Source: JBALVT01 sp047612385 (GTDB taxonomy: Bacteria > Pseudomonadota > Gammaproteobacteria > Pseudomonadales > Halieaceae). From it: 47,880 nt of DNA. Below, one piece after another: positions 32,834 to 42,432 of the stretch. The first letter of the stretch is position 1, and every line of letters starts with the position of its first letter. The notes below the pieces were generated by a model, which ran no database searches, was not told the origin of the DNA, and worked only from the letters and a program-made list of their open reading frames with translations. The position numbers and the translations under genes were made by a program. The stretch is taken from contig JBLGAR010000017.1 in assembly GCA_047612385.1 (NCBI GenBank), positions 1 through 47,880 on the forward strand, in the 5' to 3' direction.

Positions 32834-35137
32834 ATGGATCTTGAAACGCTTACGGGCGTTAGCTTTTTCTGTCTTGCGCTAGCGCTACTTTTGTTAGAGC
32901 GGCTCCCGGGCATAGGACGGACAACTGCCTCTATGCCCCAGCGTTGGCTGACCAATCTGGGTTTGTGGTTGTTGGGTGGAATCCTGGCTGCAGCAATCTA
33001 TTCAGAGTCGACCACTGTGATTGCCGCGCAGTTGCAAAGCGGCCTCATCCGCGATCTTGAGCTGCCCTTCTTACTTGAAGCTGCGCTCGTGTTTCTGATC
33101 CTCGATCTCTGGCGTTATTGGGAGCACCGTTTGTTTCACGAAGTGCCTGTGCTGTGGCGAATGCATCTGGTGCATCACAGCGATACGCAGTTAGATGTAA
33201 CGACCTCTCAGCGTCACCATCCGTTCGAAGGCCTCGCCACAACTTTTTTGGCGTTAATTTTCGTTTTCGCCCTTGGGTTTTCTGCACCAGCGCTGGCGCT
33301 TTATCTTCTGTTGGCTACATGGTCGTCGGTGTACACTCACGCCAATATTGTGCTTCCAGAATCTATTGATAAACCGATACGATGGCTTTTGGTAACGCCC
33401 AGCGTTCATGCGATCCATCACTCCAGTTTTCAGCCTCAAACGGACAGTAATTACAGCAGTGTGCTTACCGTCTGGGACCGCTTGTTTGGAACTTATCGGG
33501 ACCCTTCGACGACACAGGTGCAAGAATTTGGGCTTAAGTATTTTCGCGGGCAAGAAGATACCGCTTTGGCGTCGGTGCTCCTGCAGCCCCTTGAATACCG
33601 GCGCGATAGCCAAAGAGCGGCGTATCGCGCAGATGCACAACCATCGCCCACGTCTGTAGCGACGCCGCTTAGTCGCAGTTGGCTGTTGGCGTTAAGTTAT
33701 TTCGCCGCCGGGCTCTTACTTGCGCTTATTGCTCTTTGGCCTACGGTCTTGGATTTGGCCCGAGTGTGGATGAACTCAGAACCCTACCAATATGCCTGGC
33801 TTGTGCTGCCGACGTTTATCTACGTGGTTGGCTGGTATCACCGCGATACTATTCTTGCATTAACGCCTCGGCCTACCTACGCTGGTCTGGTAGTGGTGAC
33901 TGTGGCGGCCGTGCTGTGGGTTGCGGGCGATGTTATTGATATTAAATTTGCTCAGCACTTTGCACTGGTGCTGAGTGTACAAGGCATCGCATTGTGCGCT
34001 CTGGGTTGGCAGAGTTACAGGGCGCTTTTGCCGTGTTTTTTATTGTTGTTTCTTATGGTGCCCTATGGCGATATTCTGCAGCCGATGCTGCGGGATTTGA
34101 CGGTAAAGTGGGTAGGATGGTTTGCGCAGCTAGTGGGCTTGCCACACGTTATTGAGGGCTATGTTGTCTACATTGGCACGCATCGCTATGTGGTAGTTGA
34201 CGCCTGCTCCGGCCTCACGTTTTTTACCCTCGCAGCATTTTTAGGCTATAGCTATGGCCTACTACTTTTCCGTTCGCTACCAAAGGTATTGGCGTTAGCA
34301 GCGCTTGGAGCGCTTTTAGGCGTTTTGACCAATGCTGCGCGCGTCTGCCTGATAGTGGGGGTCGACTGGATGAACGGTTCGCAAATGGATCTGGGTGCTC
34401 ATCAGGATATTCAATGGTTTGTAATGATCGCTGCGCTGGTGAGTTTATTGTATATGGCCAGCAAGCTTAGACATGATTCCTGGCTGCCAGCTGCCACAGA
34501 TACAACGTCAAAAGCGATGTCTTCATCTATGGCCCTAGGAAACTTTGCACCCGTAATGGGCGGTATCATTATCATGCTGAGTATAGCTCTCACGCAGGGA
34601 TTACCATCGTCTACTTCGGGCAAGGGCGCTGATTCTTTGACTCAAATAGCGGCGCTTTACCCCAACAGCCAATGGCTTGAAAGCGGGGAGGGCGATCAAC
34701 AAACTCTTGTCATTGCGCTCGATGACTATCTGGATGTCGTGTTAATTACGCCAGGTGCACGCTCTGCGCGATTGAATCTGGAAAGCCTACGCCCTGATAG
34801 CGGGGCCGTTTGGCGCCACTCAGATACTGATCAGTATCAGGAGTGTGCGAATATGAGCTGTGTCAGTTTTGTGCATAAAACCTTCAGTCAAAAAGGCACA
34901 AACAACGCACATCACATTTTCTACGCCTACTTTGTCGATGATCGAACCTTGAGCTCAAAGCTTTCCTATCGGTTGATTGTTGGATTGAATCGAATGTTTG
35001 GTCGAGAGCCTATAACGGGTCTAATTGGGTTCATGTTTCGGGGTGATCTTCCCGAATCATTCACTATATCTCAAGAGTATGAGCAGCTTGTTCACAGGAT
35101 AACAACAAAGCATCTTCGGCAACTAGTGTCGAGCTGA
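32834..35137 (+). CDS. Fatty acid hydroxylase-exosortase fusion protein
   Basis: The 767-residue polytopic protein joins two membrane enzymes. Residues 80-225 match the sterol desaturase/fatty acid hydroxylase family, with its His clusters HRLFH (98-102), HLVHH (111-115), HH (128-129) and HAIHH (192-196) that bind a di-iron centre. Residues 310-545 are an exosortase with the catalytic trio Cys458 (DACSGL), Arg503 (TNAARV) and His523 (GAHQD). The remaining 220 residues contain one helix and a periplasmic domain that may correspond to EpsI/DUF3485. Exosortases cleave C-terminal sorting signals of exported proteins. The hydroxylase would modify a lipid or another membrane substrate. The small protein upstream is the probable target. 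I do not know a described system with this fusion. Confidence 0.88.
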   Translation: MDLETLTGVSFFCLALALLLLERLPGIGRTTASMPQRWLTNLGLWLLGGILAAAIYSESTTVIAAQLQSGLIRDLELPFLLEAALVFLILDLWRYWEHRLFHEVPVLWRMHLVHHSDTQLDVTTSQRHHPFEGLATTFLALIFVFALGFSAPALALYLLLATWSSVYTHANIVLPESIDKPIRWLLVTPSVHAIHHSSFQPQTDSNYSSVLTVWDRLFGTYRDPSTTQVQEFGLKYFRGQEDTALASVLLQPLEYRRDSQRAAYRADAQPSPTSVATPLSRSWLLALSYFAAGLLLALIALWPTVLDLARVWMNSEPYQYAWLVLPTFIYVVGWYHRDTILALTPRPTYAGLVVVTVAAVLWVAGDVIDIKFAQHFALVLSVQGIALCALGWQSYRALLPCFLLLFLMVPYGDILQPMLRDLTVKWVGWFAQLVGLPHVIEGYVVYIGTHRYVVVDACSGLTFFTLAAFLGYSYGLLLFRSLPKVLALAALGALLGVLTNAARVCLIVGVDWMNGSQMDLGAHQDIQWFVMIAALVSLLYMASKLRHDSWLPAATDTTSKAMSSSMALGNFAPVMGGIIIMLSIALTQGLPSSTSGKGADSLTQIAALYPNSQWLESGEGDQQTLVIALDDYLDVVLITPGARSARLNLESLRPDSGAVWRHSDTDQYQECANMSCVSFVHKTFSQKGTNNAHHIFYAYFVDDRTLSSKLSYRLIVGLNRMFGREPITGLIGFMFRGDLPESFTISQEYEQLVHRITTKHLRQLVSS

Positions 35138-35256
35138 TCGATTGCGCAAGCCGGTGCCGTATTGATCTATTGCGCTCGATTCAACGAGTTGGTTTGTTAA
35201 TCTAGCGAGGTGCTGCCGATACAGTGTCGGTTTCTTGATGCTTGTGGATCTACTCT

Positions 35257-35619
35257 ATGTCGAACTACCCCCAGTCTTACGATCACATGCTTATCGCGTG
35301 GAACGAGTCGGATGCCACCTTAGTGCGCGAGCGTCTCGAGCGGGCACTAAGCCCTGGTATCCGGTTCGTGGACCCCTCTATCGATGTAACCGGCATTGAT
35401 AGTTTCGAATCGAAGGTTCATGACGTGCAAGGCAAACTTCCAGGGGCGGTCTACTCCCGAACTACTGGCGTGGACTCTCAGCACGGATCCCACCGGTACC
35501 ACTGGGCTATTCACCAGGAGGGCGAACTCATAGTTCCGGGTTTTGATGTCGTCCAGACGGATGATTCAGGCTGGGTGATCCGCGTGATCGGCTCCTTTGG
35601 TCGTGTGCCCGAAAGTTAA
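35257..35619 (+). CDS. SnoaL/NTF2-like small protein
   Basis: A 120-residue protein that by length and pattern looks like the SnoaL/NTF2-like cone fold: an N-terminal helix (DHMLIAWNESDATLVRERLERAL), then strands such as FVDPSIDVTGIDSFE, HRYHWAIHQEG, VPGFDVVQTDDSGWVIRVIGSFG. Such proteins act as isomerases, cyclases or dehydratases, or as sequestering proteins. The start at 35257 is taken because the upstream GTG at 35242 has no ribosome-binding site. It is separated from the exosortase gene by about 120 bp. No specific function can be assigned. Confidence 0.72.
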   Translation: MSNYPQSYDHMLIAWNESDATLVRERLERALSPGIRFVDPSIDVTGIDSFESKVHDVQGKLPGAVYSRTTGVDSQHGSHRYHWAIHQEGELIVPGFDVVQTDDSGWVIRVIGSFGRVPES

Positions 35620-35660
35620 TGCCGCAGACATTCAACAAAAAGATTCTGCGTTTATTTACT

Positions 35661-36805
35661 CTATTTGCCGTTTATCGATGACAATGCGCCCCCTTTAATG
35701 ACAAGCAAGGGTCGGTTCATAGCCGTTATATCCTCAAGTGGATCCGCAGTAAGGATAAGAAGGTCGGCGACTTTGCCAGCCTTAATAGAGCCCAGAGCTG
35801 TTGGAACCATCGGGTGCTTCGAGGCATTGCCGGTCGCCATCGTAGTGACTTCGAGCTCGCTGAATCCTGCGGCAACCAGAGCACTCGCTTCACTGCGTAC
35901 GGCATCCGCTGGATCCGGATCTAGACCGGCACCATCAAAGTCAGTGCCAAACATTAAACTTACACCGGCATCGGCATAAGCCCGCAAACTCGGCCCAATC
36001 AGGTCAAAATCACGCTGCATTTGCTTCTGGGCTGCGGCCGGAGCACGCATAAGCCGCTCGTGAAACGATCGTGTAGTGGTGGTGACCGACAAGCCATGAT
36101 CATGCACCAGCTTCGGTAAATACTCGCCGTCGGCGCTGGTAAACTCAGCATTTTTCATTAGTGCGCTATGCACCAGAGCATCCACCCCGGCTTTTGCGGC
36201 ATCCACTGTTTCGGCCACTGTTTTGGTGTGTGCGAGAACCGGTAAGCCAATGACTTTTGCTTCGGCTACGATAGCTGCCATGACATCCTTATCAAGTCGC
36301 GGAAAGTCAAAGTCGGGTCCACCAAAGTAGGTTTTATCGAAACTGTCGTAGACAAGTTTTATTCCCTGCGCACCTTCTGCAGCGAAATGCCTTACGCCGG
36401 CGCGGGCGCCGGCAGCATCAGCAACTTCGAAACTTAGTTTTTCTGCGCACCAGCGCTCGCCACTGCAAATCCCGGAGGCGGGGTGGCCGCCGGGTGCTGT
36501 GAAGATCGGACTCGCTACGAGTAGACGCGGGCCGGCTAGATCCTTTGCATGTCGATTAGGCCCGGCATCACGGTAAGACCGCTCGCATCGATAACCGTAA
36601 ACACTCCGGTTTCGTTAAGCGTATTACCGACTGAAACGATGTGCTCGCCTTTGATAACGATATTGGCGCCAATGACCGGTGCTGTACCTGTTCCATCAAT
36701 TAATCTGGCATTCGTAATTACTATATTTTCTGCACAGATGGAGGCTCCGTGCAAAGCGAGCGTCATGCCAGTAAAAAGATAAGCAAGTATGTTTCTAAGG
36801 TGCAT
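35661..36805 (-). pseudogene. Broken metal-dependent amidohydrolase (frameshift plus internal deletion)
   Basis: Two parts of one amidohydrolase are recognisable. The first (36805 to about 36545) has a signal peptide and the N-terminal beta-sandwich ending MPGLIDM, which should continue with the metal-binding HxH. Instead it reads QRI and stops. A second frame then reads KDLAGPRLLVASPIFTAPGGHP and continues without a break to the normal C-terminus at 35661, including the metal Asp in FGTDFDG and the typical SIKAGKVADLLIL end. Compared with intact relatives about 60-70 residues, carrying HxH and the VRD segment, are missing at the junction. The frame is also shifted. The product cannot be an active hydrolase. 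An ATG at 36281 could start only a 206-residue fragment. Confidence 0.88.
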
Positions 36806-36922
36806 TTGTTAAAGCTCTTTGGTCGTTAGTCTTTTCAAGCTGAGTATATCGAATGTCAAAGAAAGTTCAATTTCGCAGCTAGGGACGCCGACCAGGGTTA
36901 AAAGTAACCCTGCGTCGCTTAG

Positions 36923-38167
36923 CTATCCAAAAACAGGAAGCGCGTTAAATATCGACATCACTTCGAAGACACCGATAAGAAGGCTGAAGATTAGTACTCC
37001 ATAGACAACCGGTTTGCCTCCCCAAACGCGGAACGGGGTTTTAAGCCGGTCCGAACGCACCTTAAGCACGAGCCGCACGGGTACAACAAAATAGCCGAAT
37101 ATCATGACCAGGCCCGCGTAGCCAATGGCCACAATGAATCCGTGTGGGAAGAACAGGCAGAACAGTGCCGGTGGTCCGAATGAAATCAACACGCCTTTCA
37201 GCCGTCCCCTCGCGTCATCGTCAAAGCCAAAAGCATCGGCGATATAATCAAACATACACAGGCCGATCGCCGAGATGGAAGAAGTCACGGCGAAATTGGA
37301 AAACAAGTTCAATAACACACTCATGTTTTGGCTGTTGGCTTTAGCCACGCCCTGAAAGCCGACAATCAGATCTCCAATATTGCCGCCTGCAGCAATAACC
37401 GGTACCAGCGAGTTGCGTGACAGCGTACCAAAGGCCACCAGAATCCAGATTAAATAAAGTCCAAGTGTAATCCCAGTTCCATAGAGCACACAGCGATGGA
37501 CGGTCTTGGGCTCTCGTCCGTAATACTTCACCAGGGAGGGGACGAGCCCGGCAAATCCAAACGAGGTAAGAAAATAAGGCAAGGCGGCCCAGATATACTG
37601 GTTATAGTTTTCGTTCTGCGCTTGTGTATTTAACAGCTTGGAATATTCAATATGCAGCACCAAACCGGAATTGAACATCAGGTAGCTCGCGGCCATTCCT
37701 ATCATCAGTACAGTACAAATACGGCTCACCAAGGTCGTGCCAAACCAGGTAAGTGTGGCAAAAAAACTAGCAAATAATAGACTTGTAATATTTTGTGGTA
37801 TTGGGCTTTCGCCACCCACAATAGAAGCCAGAGTGTGATTGACAATATTACCGCCTGCACTGATATACGCATAGAGCAGGATGTACATCAGAAAAGCCTG
37901 GCCGATAGAATTTGCCAGGTTCCATTTGGCTCCCAGTGTTCCTTTAACAATGGTGTAAAAGCTGGCTCCTCGAGGATAAACCAGGGTTGCTTCCAATAAA
38001 AATAAGGCACCAAGGTAGCTGAGCAGCCATACCGCAAATAGAGAGGCAACGGCCCAAGGAAACCACATGCCCGCCGAGACAATCGGTAGGGAAAAAATAC
38101 CAGCACCAATGGTAGCGCTGGTGACCAGTACTACACCGTGGAAAAGAGGGGGTGATTGATTATTCAT
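36923..38167 (-). CDS. Aromatic amino acid permease (HAAAP family, TyrP/Mtr-like)
   Basis: A 414-residue inner-membrane protein with about 11 helices. The N-terminal GVVLVTSATIGAGIFSLPIVSAG is the signature of the hydroxy/aromatic amino acid permease family (TyrP, Mtr, TnaB), proton symporters for tyrosine and tryptophan. It follows the reductive-dehalogenase-like gene by 39 bp on the same strand, so the two probably form an operon. In that setting a halogenated aromatic amino acid is a reasonable guess for the cargo. The gene is intact, although its two neighbours further out are pseudogenes. Confidence 0.9.
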   Translation of the reverse strand: MNNQSPPLFHGVVLVTSATIGAGIFSLPIVSAGMWFPWAVASLFAVWLLSYLGALFLLEATLVYPRGASFYTIVKGTLGAKWNLANSIGQAFLMYILLYAYISAGGNIVNHTLASIVGGESPIPQNITSLLFASFFATLTWFGTTLVSRICTVLMIGMAASYLMFNSGLVLHIEYSKLLNTQAQNENYNQYIWAALPYFLTSFGFAGLVPSLVKYYGREPKTVHRCVLYGTGITLGLYLIWILVAFGTLSRNSLVPVIAAGGNIGDLIVGFQGVAKANSQNMSVLLNLFSNFAVTSSISAIGLCMFDYIADAFGFDDDARGRLKGVLISFGPPALFCLFFPHGFIVAIGYAGLVMIFGYFVVPVRLVLKVRSDRLKTPFRVWGGKPVVYGVLIFSLLIGVFEVMSIFNALPVFG

Positions 38168-38206
38168 TATAGTTATTCAACACACGAGTAAGAGAGAACT
38201 TTTATT

Positions 38207-39184
38207 CTAATTTTTCGATTTTTCTTGTCGTCGCAGGAGTTGCTCTACAATTCTGGGGCCCCGACCAGGAATGCTCCAGGGGCATACAGAAATACAGATA
38301 GAGCAGCCGTAATTTTCGTTAAAAAACGGGATGCATTTGTCGAAGTCCACGTACCATTTTTCCTGCCCTCGAACTGAGACTTTTTCGGGACTAATAGCCT
38401 CGGGTGGACAAGCATTGTCACAGACCTGGCATCGGCTGCAAAAATCATCCACGCCATAACTCTGGCGAGGTGTCGAGATCAACGGCACGTTAGTGAGCAC
38501 GCAGGAAAGCCTGAACGACGAACCGTATTTGTTGTTAATGATAGAGCCATGCTTGCCCAGTTCGCCAAAACCGCACTCAATAGCCGGGGGAATCATCACC
38601 ATAGTGCCCGCCATGGGGCCGGTATTTGCGAACGCGTCCCACCCTCGATTTCTTATCCAGGTAGTAACGTCTTTGCTAGCTTTCTTGGCTCTTCCGTATT
38701 GGCGTATAACCTCGGCACCTGCGATAACTTCAGGTGCGGTTTTGATCTTCTCGTAGTCATGCGCCACACCCAGCATGATGACCCATTTATAATCCAGCTC
38801 GACCCCTTCGAAGGCCCAGTCTGGATTGAAAGCTGTAATCCCAAAAAGCTCGAGTTCAATGGTTTGCGTATATTGAGCCAATTGTTCCGACCACTCCTTT
38901 GCAGATTGCTGCAAAGGAGTGGTGGTAACAGGAGGAACGTCTGGTGCGGTGAGCTTGTCTCGTGCGGCGCGTGCTTCGACAATCGCTGGGTTATCTGGGT
39001 TCTGTTCAAAGAAAAATTTTTGCAACTCGCCATGCGCTATGTCGTCCGGTTCGCTCCAGTAAACATGTTGGGGCTTGCGGAATTCAGTTTCACCCAGGCC
39101 GTTGATGGTATTTCCAGACGTCTTGGGGACCAAAGCCATTTGCTCAGGTTTGGGTGTGTAGGGCTTGTATGGAGACTTTGCCAT
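38207..39184 (-). CDS. Reductive dehalogenase-like Fe-S protein (RdhA core, no Tat signal)
   Basis: A 325-residue protein with the C-terminal half of a reductive dehalogenase: the segment ECGFGELGKHGSIINNKYG, then FRLSCVLTNVPL. Two [4Fe-4S] motifs follow: Cys249, 252, 255, 259 (CSRCQVCDNACP) and Cys284, 294, 297, 301. The start at 39184 has AAGAGG six bases upstream; an ATG at 39238 has none. There is no Tat signal and no fused reductase domain, unlike respiratory and NpRdhA-type enzymes. A cytoplasmic, cobalamin-dependent dehalogenase using a separate electron donor is the best reading. The epoxyqueuosine reductase QueG shares the Fe-S and cobalamin layout and is the main alternative. It is followed by an aromatic amino acid permease. 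Confidence 0.82.
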   Translation of the reverse strand: MAKSPYKPYTPKPEQMALVPKTSGNTINGLGETEFRKPQHVYWSEPDDIAHGELQKFFFEQNPDNPAIVEARAARDKLTAPDVPPVTTTPLQQSAKEWSEQLAQYTQTIELELFGITAFNPDWAFEGVELDYKWVIMLGVAHDYEKIKTAPEVIAGAEVIRQYGRAKKASKDVTTWIRNRGWDAFANTGPMAGTMVMIPPAIECGFGELGKHGSIINNKYGSSFRLSCVLTNVPLISTPRQSYGVDDFCSRCQVCDNACPPEAISPEKVSVRGQEKWYVDFDKCIPFFNENYGCSICISVCPWSIPGRGPRIVEQLLRRQEKSKN

Positions 39185-39303
39185 GTCATACCTCTTACGC
39201 AGTGTAGACATAATGCCATCAAACGCATGGTTCGTCACGAGTCTCGCTCACGGCTTGGCACTCAGGTTTTCGTTGAGCGAGCTTACATTGTTTTCCTGCG
39301 ACA

Positions 39304-40629
39304 TTAGCCGCTCGACCTACTATGCGTTGAAGTTTTCGCTAAAACCAGCGGTACGGTGATGGACCTGTGGTGACTCCGGCGCTGTCCCAGCTAAAATTCA
39401 CGAATTGATGTGGAGACTTAATGGTGAGCAGCATGACTAGCAGATAGGGCGGTAGCAGTAGCCAAAACAATGGCAGGTTGTAAGCGATCTTGAAAATACC
39501 AGTGGCGATACCCATACCCATAGTCACACCGAGCGCCACACTTTGTCTCAGTAATTTTTTTGGGAAAGCACCCACGGTAAGGCCCACAGCCAGTAGTTCG
39601 CCGCAGTGATTTATAAACAGAGGGCCATCGATATGACTCAAATCCCATGGCACGATTTCGGCGAAGGCGATAGGCACGTTGCGGCCAAGCTGTGCACCCA
39701 ATGGTGTGAGGCCGATCGCAATACCAAGTACAGGAAGATACAGAGGGGAATTATGGCGCGCAGCGCTTCTAAAGTTGCAGTCTTCCATCGTTCACCCATT
39801 GTGGCGCTATCATGCCAGTGCGCTTCTCCAACCAGTGAAAAGGGGCGAGAGTATTTTTTCTATAAGAACCGTTGGTGCCGCAAGCTGGATTTTTCCATCC
39901 ACCAGGCTTGCATCCCCACCGGTAAACGCGAATTGATAGCCATCGGGTAACTCACCCTGACGCAAATAAGCGTTAAACTCCCGTTCACGAACGGGTACGA
40001 GCGATTTTTCGAGAGCATGCAGCGAGGTTGCTTCGCTTTCCTGCGCTACGACAAGCGGCTTACCCTGGTAATTTTCGGCGCCGCAATAGTCTTCTGCACT
40101 GTAGTGATACCAAGACAACATGAGAACGGCGACTATGGGTAATAGCGACGCCAGCGTTACGATGCCAAATCCGGAATCCGAGTTATTTGAACTCACCACA
40201 CCGCACACTCCGATACCCAGCGCAAGTAAGAGCGGTACGGTAACTGGTAGTGGTTACTGCACCGTAATCCCAGGCAAGACCAAGAACATCATTGAGTATA
40301 GGTACAGTGCTGAAAAAGAAGGACAGTGCCAGCGTTACGCCCGTAACGACGGCGAAACCAACGCCGATTCCGACACAGGCAACCAGTTAACCCGAAAAGT
40401 CATTTAGCAGGGAATATAGCAAAGGCGCTTGATCAGGTTTCACACCGGCACCTGCGCTCTTTAGCACGGCAATTGCAGGCTCCGCAAAAGTTGCGCCCAC
40501 ACCCAAGAGAAAGGAAAAGATGAGAATCACTGGCATGCGCGAGTGTTTCGGCAGCACGCTGCCAATATTCTCTCCCAGTGGCATCAGCCCGAGACGTAGA
40601 CTCTCCATAAAAATACCTGTGCCTATCAT
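39304..40629 (-). pseudogene. Degraded DUF1538 membrane protein
   Basis: Fragments of a DUF1538 multi-helix membrane protein lie in order but in different frames. The first part (LGLMPLGENIGS, GVGATFAEPAIAVLKS) ends at an in-frame TAA at 40387-40389. The same frame then continues VACVGIGVGFAVVTGVTLAL to WDYGAVTT. A frameshift near 40246-40252 leads to PVTVPLLLALGIGVCG in another frame, which stops at 39810. The second repeat (MGERWKTATLEALRAIIPL, then YLPVLGIAIGLTPLGA, then FSWDSAGVTTGP) needs two more frame changes, the last a one-base loss near 39360. The N-terminus upstream of 40629 is also missing. At least four disabling changes make sequencing error an unlikely cause. Function of DUF1538 is not known to me with certainty. 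Confidence 0.88.
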
Positions 40630-41012
40630 TAAGGCCAGAGCACTCTAACGGTGTCTTTTGGACTTAACTTGAAGCGGGAATTGGCTGAAGCTGATACTTT
40701 TATGTCAGACACGGTGTCGCCCCCTATAATTACTATTTTATCTATGACCGGTCGTGGAGGGAAAAGCTTTCGGCCTGACGTTGAAAACTTGAGGCGTTGG
40801 GGAAGCGCCGCCAATAAACTGAAAATTTACAATTTTACTGATGTGTGCAGGTCATGAAGCTGGAACTATTTTCCCATTGGGGATGAAAAACCGTCGTTGA
40901 TTAGACAGAGCTTTGCGCAGTTAAATAACCGGTTTTAGACTCAGGAATTACTCTGTAGTTCGGCCGGCATGACTGTTATTGTTTTGATTCACTCCAACTA
41001 GACATTAAGATT
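40630..41012. other. Intergenic region before the amidase
   Basis: About 380 bp lie between the truncated DUF1538 pseudogene and the amidase gene. The N-terminal part of DUF1538 cannot be found here. A 61-residue open frame on the minus strand shows no family pattern and is probably chance. Promoter elements for the amidase operon should lie in the last 150 bp, but no strong consensus was seen. Confidence 0.5.
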
Positions 41013-42428
41013 ATGAATGACTATTCGTCAAATACCTTATGGCAGCTTGATGCCTGTGAAATGGCTGCAGGAATTGCCAAACGTGACTTCAGCTCAAGAG
41101 AGTTGGTTAGCGCATGTTTAAGCCGAATTGATGATGTTAACCCGCTGATTAACGCCATCACCGAAACACGTGCGGATTCCGCGCTCGCGCAGGCAGACGC
41201 AGCCGATAAGGCTCTCGCTGCTGGAAAAAATCACCAGGGTTTACTCCACGGGCTGCCGGTAACGATCAAGCATAATGTTGATGTAGAGGGTTGGGCTACT
41301 GTGCATGGCAGTGAGGCCATGAAAGACAATATTGCGCCGGGAAATTCCGATTGTGTTCAAAACTGGCTTGATGCCGGAGCGATTATCATAGGGCGAACCA
41401 ACAACCCTGAATTTTGTTGTCGATGGGAAACCAGCAACGAAGTTTTTGGTGTTACCCATAACCCCTGGGACCGTGCGCGTACACCCGGAGGCTCCAGCGG
41501 TGGTGCTGCTGCCTCACTGGCAGTGGGCATGACTCCGCTGGCACACGGTACCGATCTCGGTGGCTCACTGCGACATCCGGCCCAGGCCTGTGGTATTACT
41601 TCTATTAAACCAAGTTTTGGAAGAGTCGCCGACTGGCATCCCAGTGATCACAGCGACCCGGCTATCGGCTACCAATTAATGAATACGGACGGCCCGATGG
41701 CACGCCATGTGCGTGATGTGCGGTTGGGCTTGAAGGCCATGTCGGCACGAAATTACCACGACCCATGGTGGGTGCCAGCGCCTTTAGTGAGTAAAGCGGA
41801 GAAGAGGACCATCGCCCTGGTTACCAACCCTGCTGGTCAGGGAATTGATCCACAGGTAGCTTCTGGCGTTGAACGTGCCGGCCAACTGCTTGAGGCTGCA
41901 GGCTACAAAGTTGAAGTCGTCGAACCACCTGGTGTTGAGGAAGCAGCAGAGATTTGGCGTATTATTTGTATTGGCGAACTTACCAGCCAATTGGCACCGG
42001 CTGTCGGGGGATTCTGCGGCGATCGCTTGCGCACGGCGTTGGAATACTACAAAGATATGGTGCCGGATTTTTCTATGGAGCTGTATATGAACGCGTTCGG
42101 CCGACGACGCAAGGTACTGCGAGATTGGCTGGCATTTTTTGAAACTTATGATCTTATCGTCGCGCCTATCTGTACAGAAACACCACTGGCAACGGACGCA
42201 GATCTTGTATCGGCTGAAAGCGCCGTGGAGATTGTTCATTCTCACCGCATGACGGTGGCTATAAGTGCTTTAAGCCTTCCCGCTGCAGTCGTTCCGGTGG
42301 GAATCAGTGAAAATATGCCGCAGGCCGTGCAAATAATAGGCGCACCGTTCACTGAAATGGATTGCCTGGATGCAGCCGAAGCAATCGAAAGACAGCTGAT
42401 GTCCTTTACGCCAATAGACCCTAAATAA
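41013..42428 (+). CDS. Amidase (amidase-signature family)
   Basis: A 471-residue serine amidase with the complete Ser-cisSer-Lys triad: Lys86 in VTIKHN, cis-Ser161 in PGGSSGG and the nucleophile Ser185 in GTDLGGSLRHP. The length is normal. Such enzymes hydrolyse carboxamides in the cytoplasm, and close relatives range from fatty amide to aryl-amide hydrolases, so the substrate stays open. It starts a rightward row: the sulfatase begins four bases after its stop codon, and a CoA-transferase follows. A pathway in which an amide-linked sulfated compound is split and the freed acid activated with CoA fits the order. Confidence 0.93.
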   Translation: MNDYSSNTLWQLDACEMAAGIAKRDFSSRELVSACLSRIDDVNPLINAITETRADSALAQADAADKALAAGKNHQGLLHGLPVTIKHNVDVEGWATVHGSEAMKDNIAPGNSDCVQNWLDAGAIIIGRTNNPEFCCRWETSNEVFGVTHNPWDRARTPGGSSGGAAASLAVGMTPLAHGTDLGGSLRHPAQACGITSIKPSFGRVADWHPSDHSDPAIGYQLMNTDGPMARHVRDVRLGLKAMSARNYHDPWWVPAPLVSKAEKRTIALVTNPAGQGIDPQVASGVERAGQLLEAAGYKVEVVEPPGVEEAAEIWRIICIGELTSQLAPAVGGFCGDRLRTALEYYKDMVPDFSMELYMNAFGRRRKVLRDWLAFFETYDLIVAPICTETPLATDADLVSAESAVEIVHSHRMTVAISALSLPAAVVPVGISENMPQAVQIIGAPFTEMDCLDAAEAIERQLMSFTPIDPK

Positions 42429-42432
42429 ATCG

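Noticed and set aside
38549..39307. Long open frame of about 250 codons on the plus strand
   Set aside because: It is antisense to the reductive-dehalogenase-like gene, which shows clear family motifs; the plus-strand translation has none.
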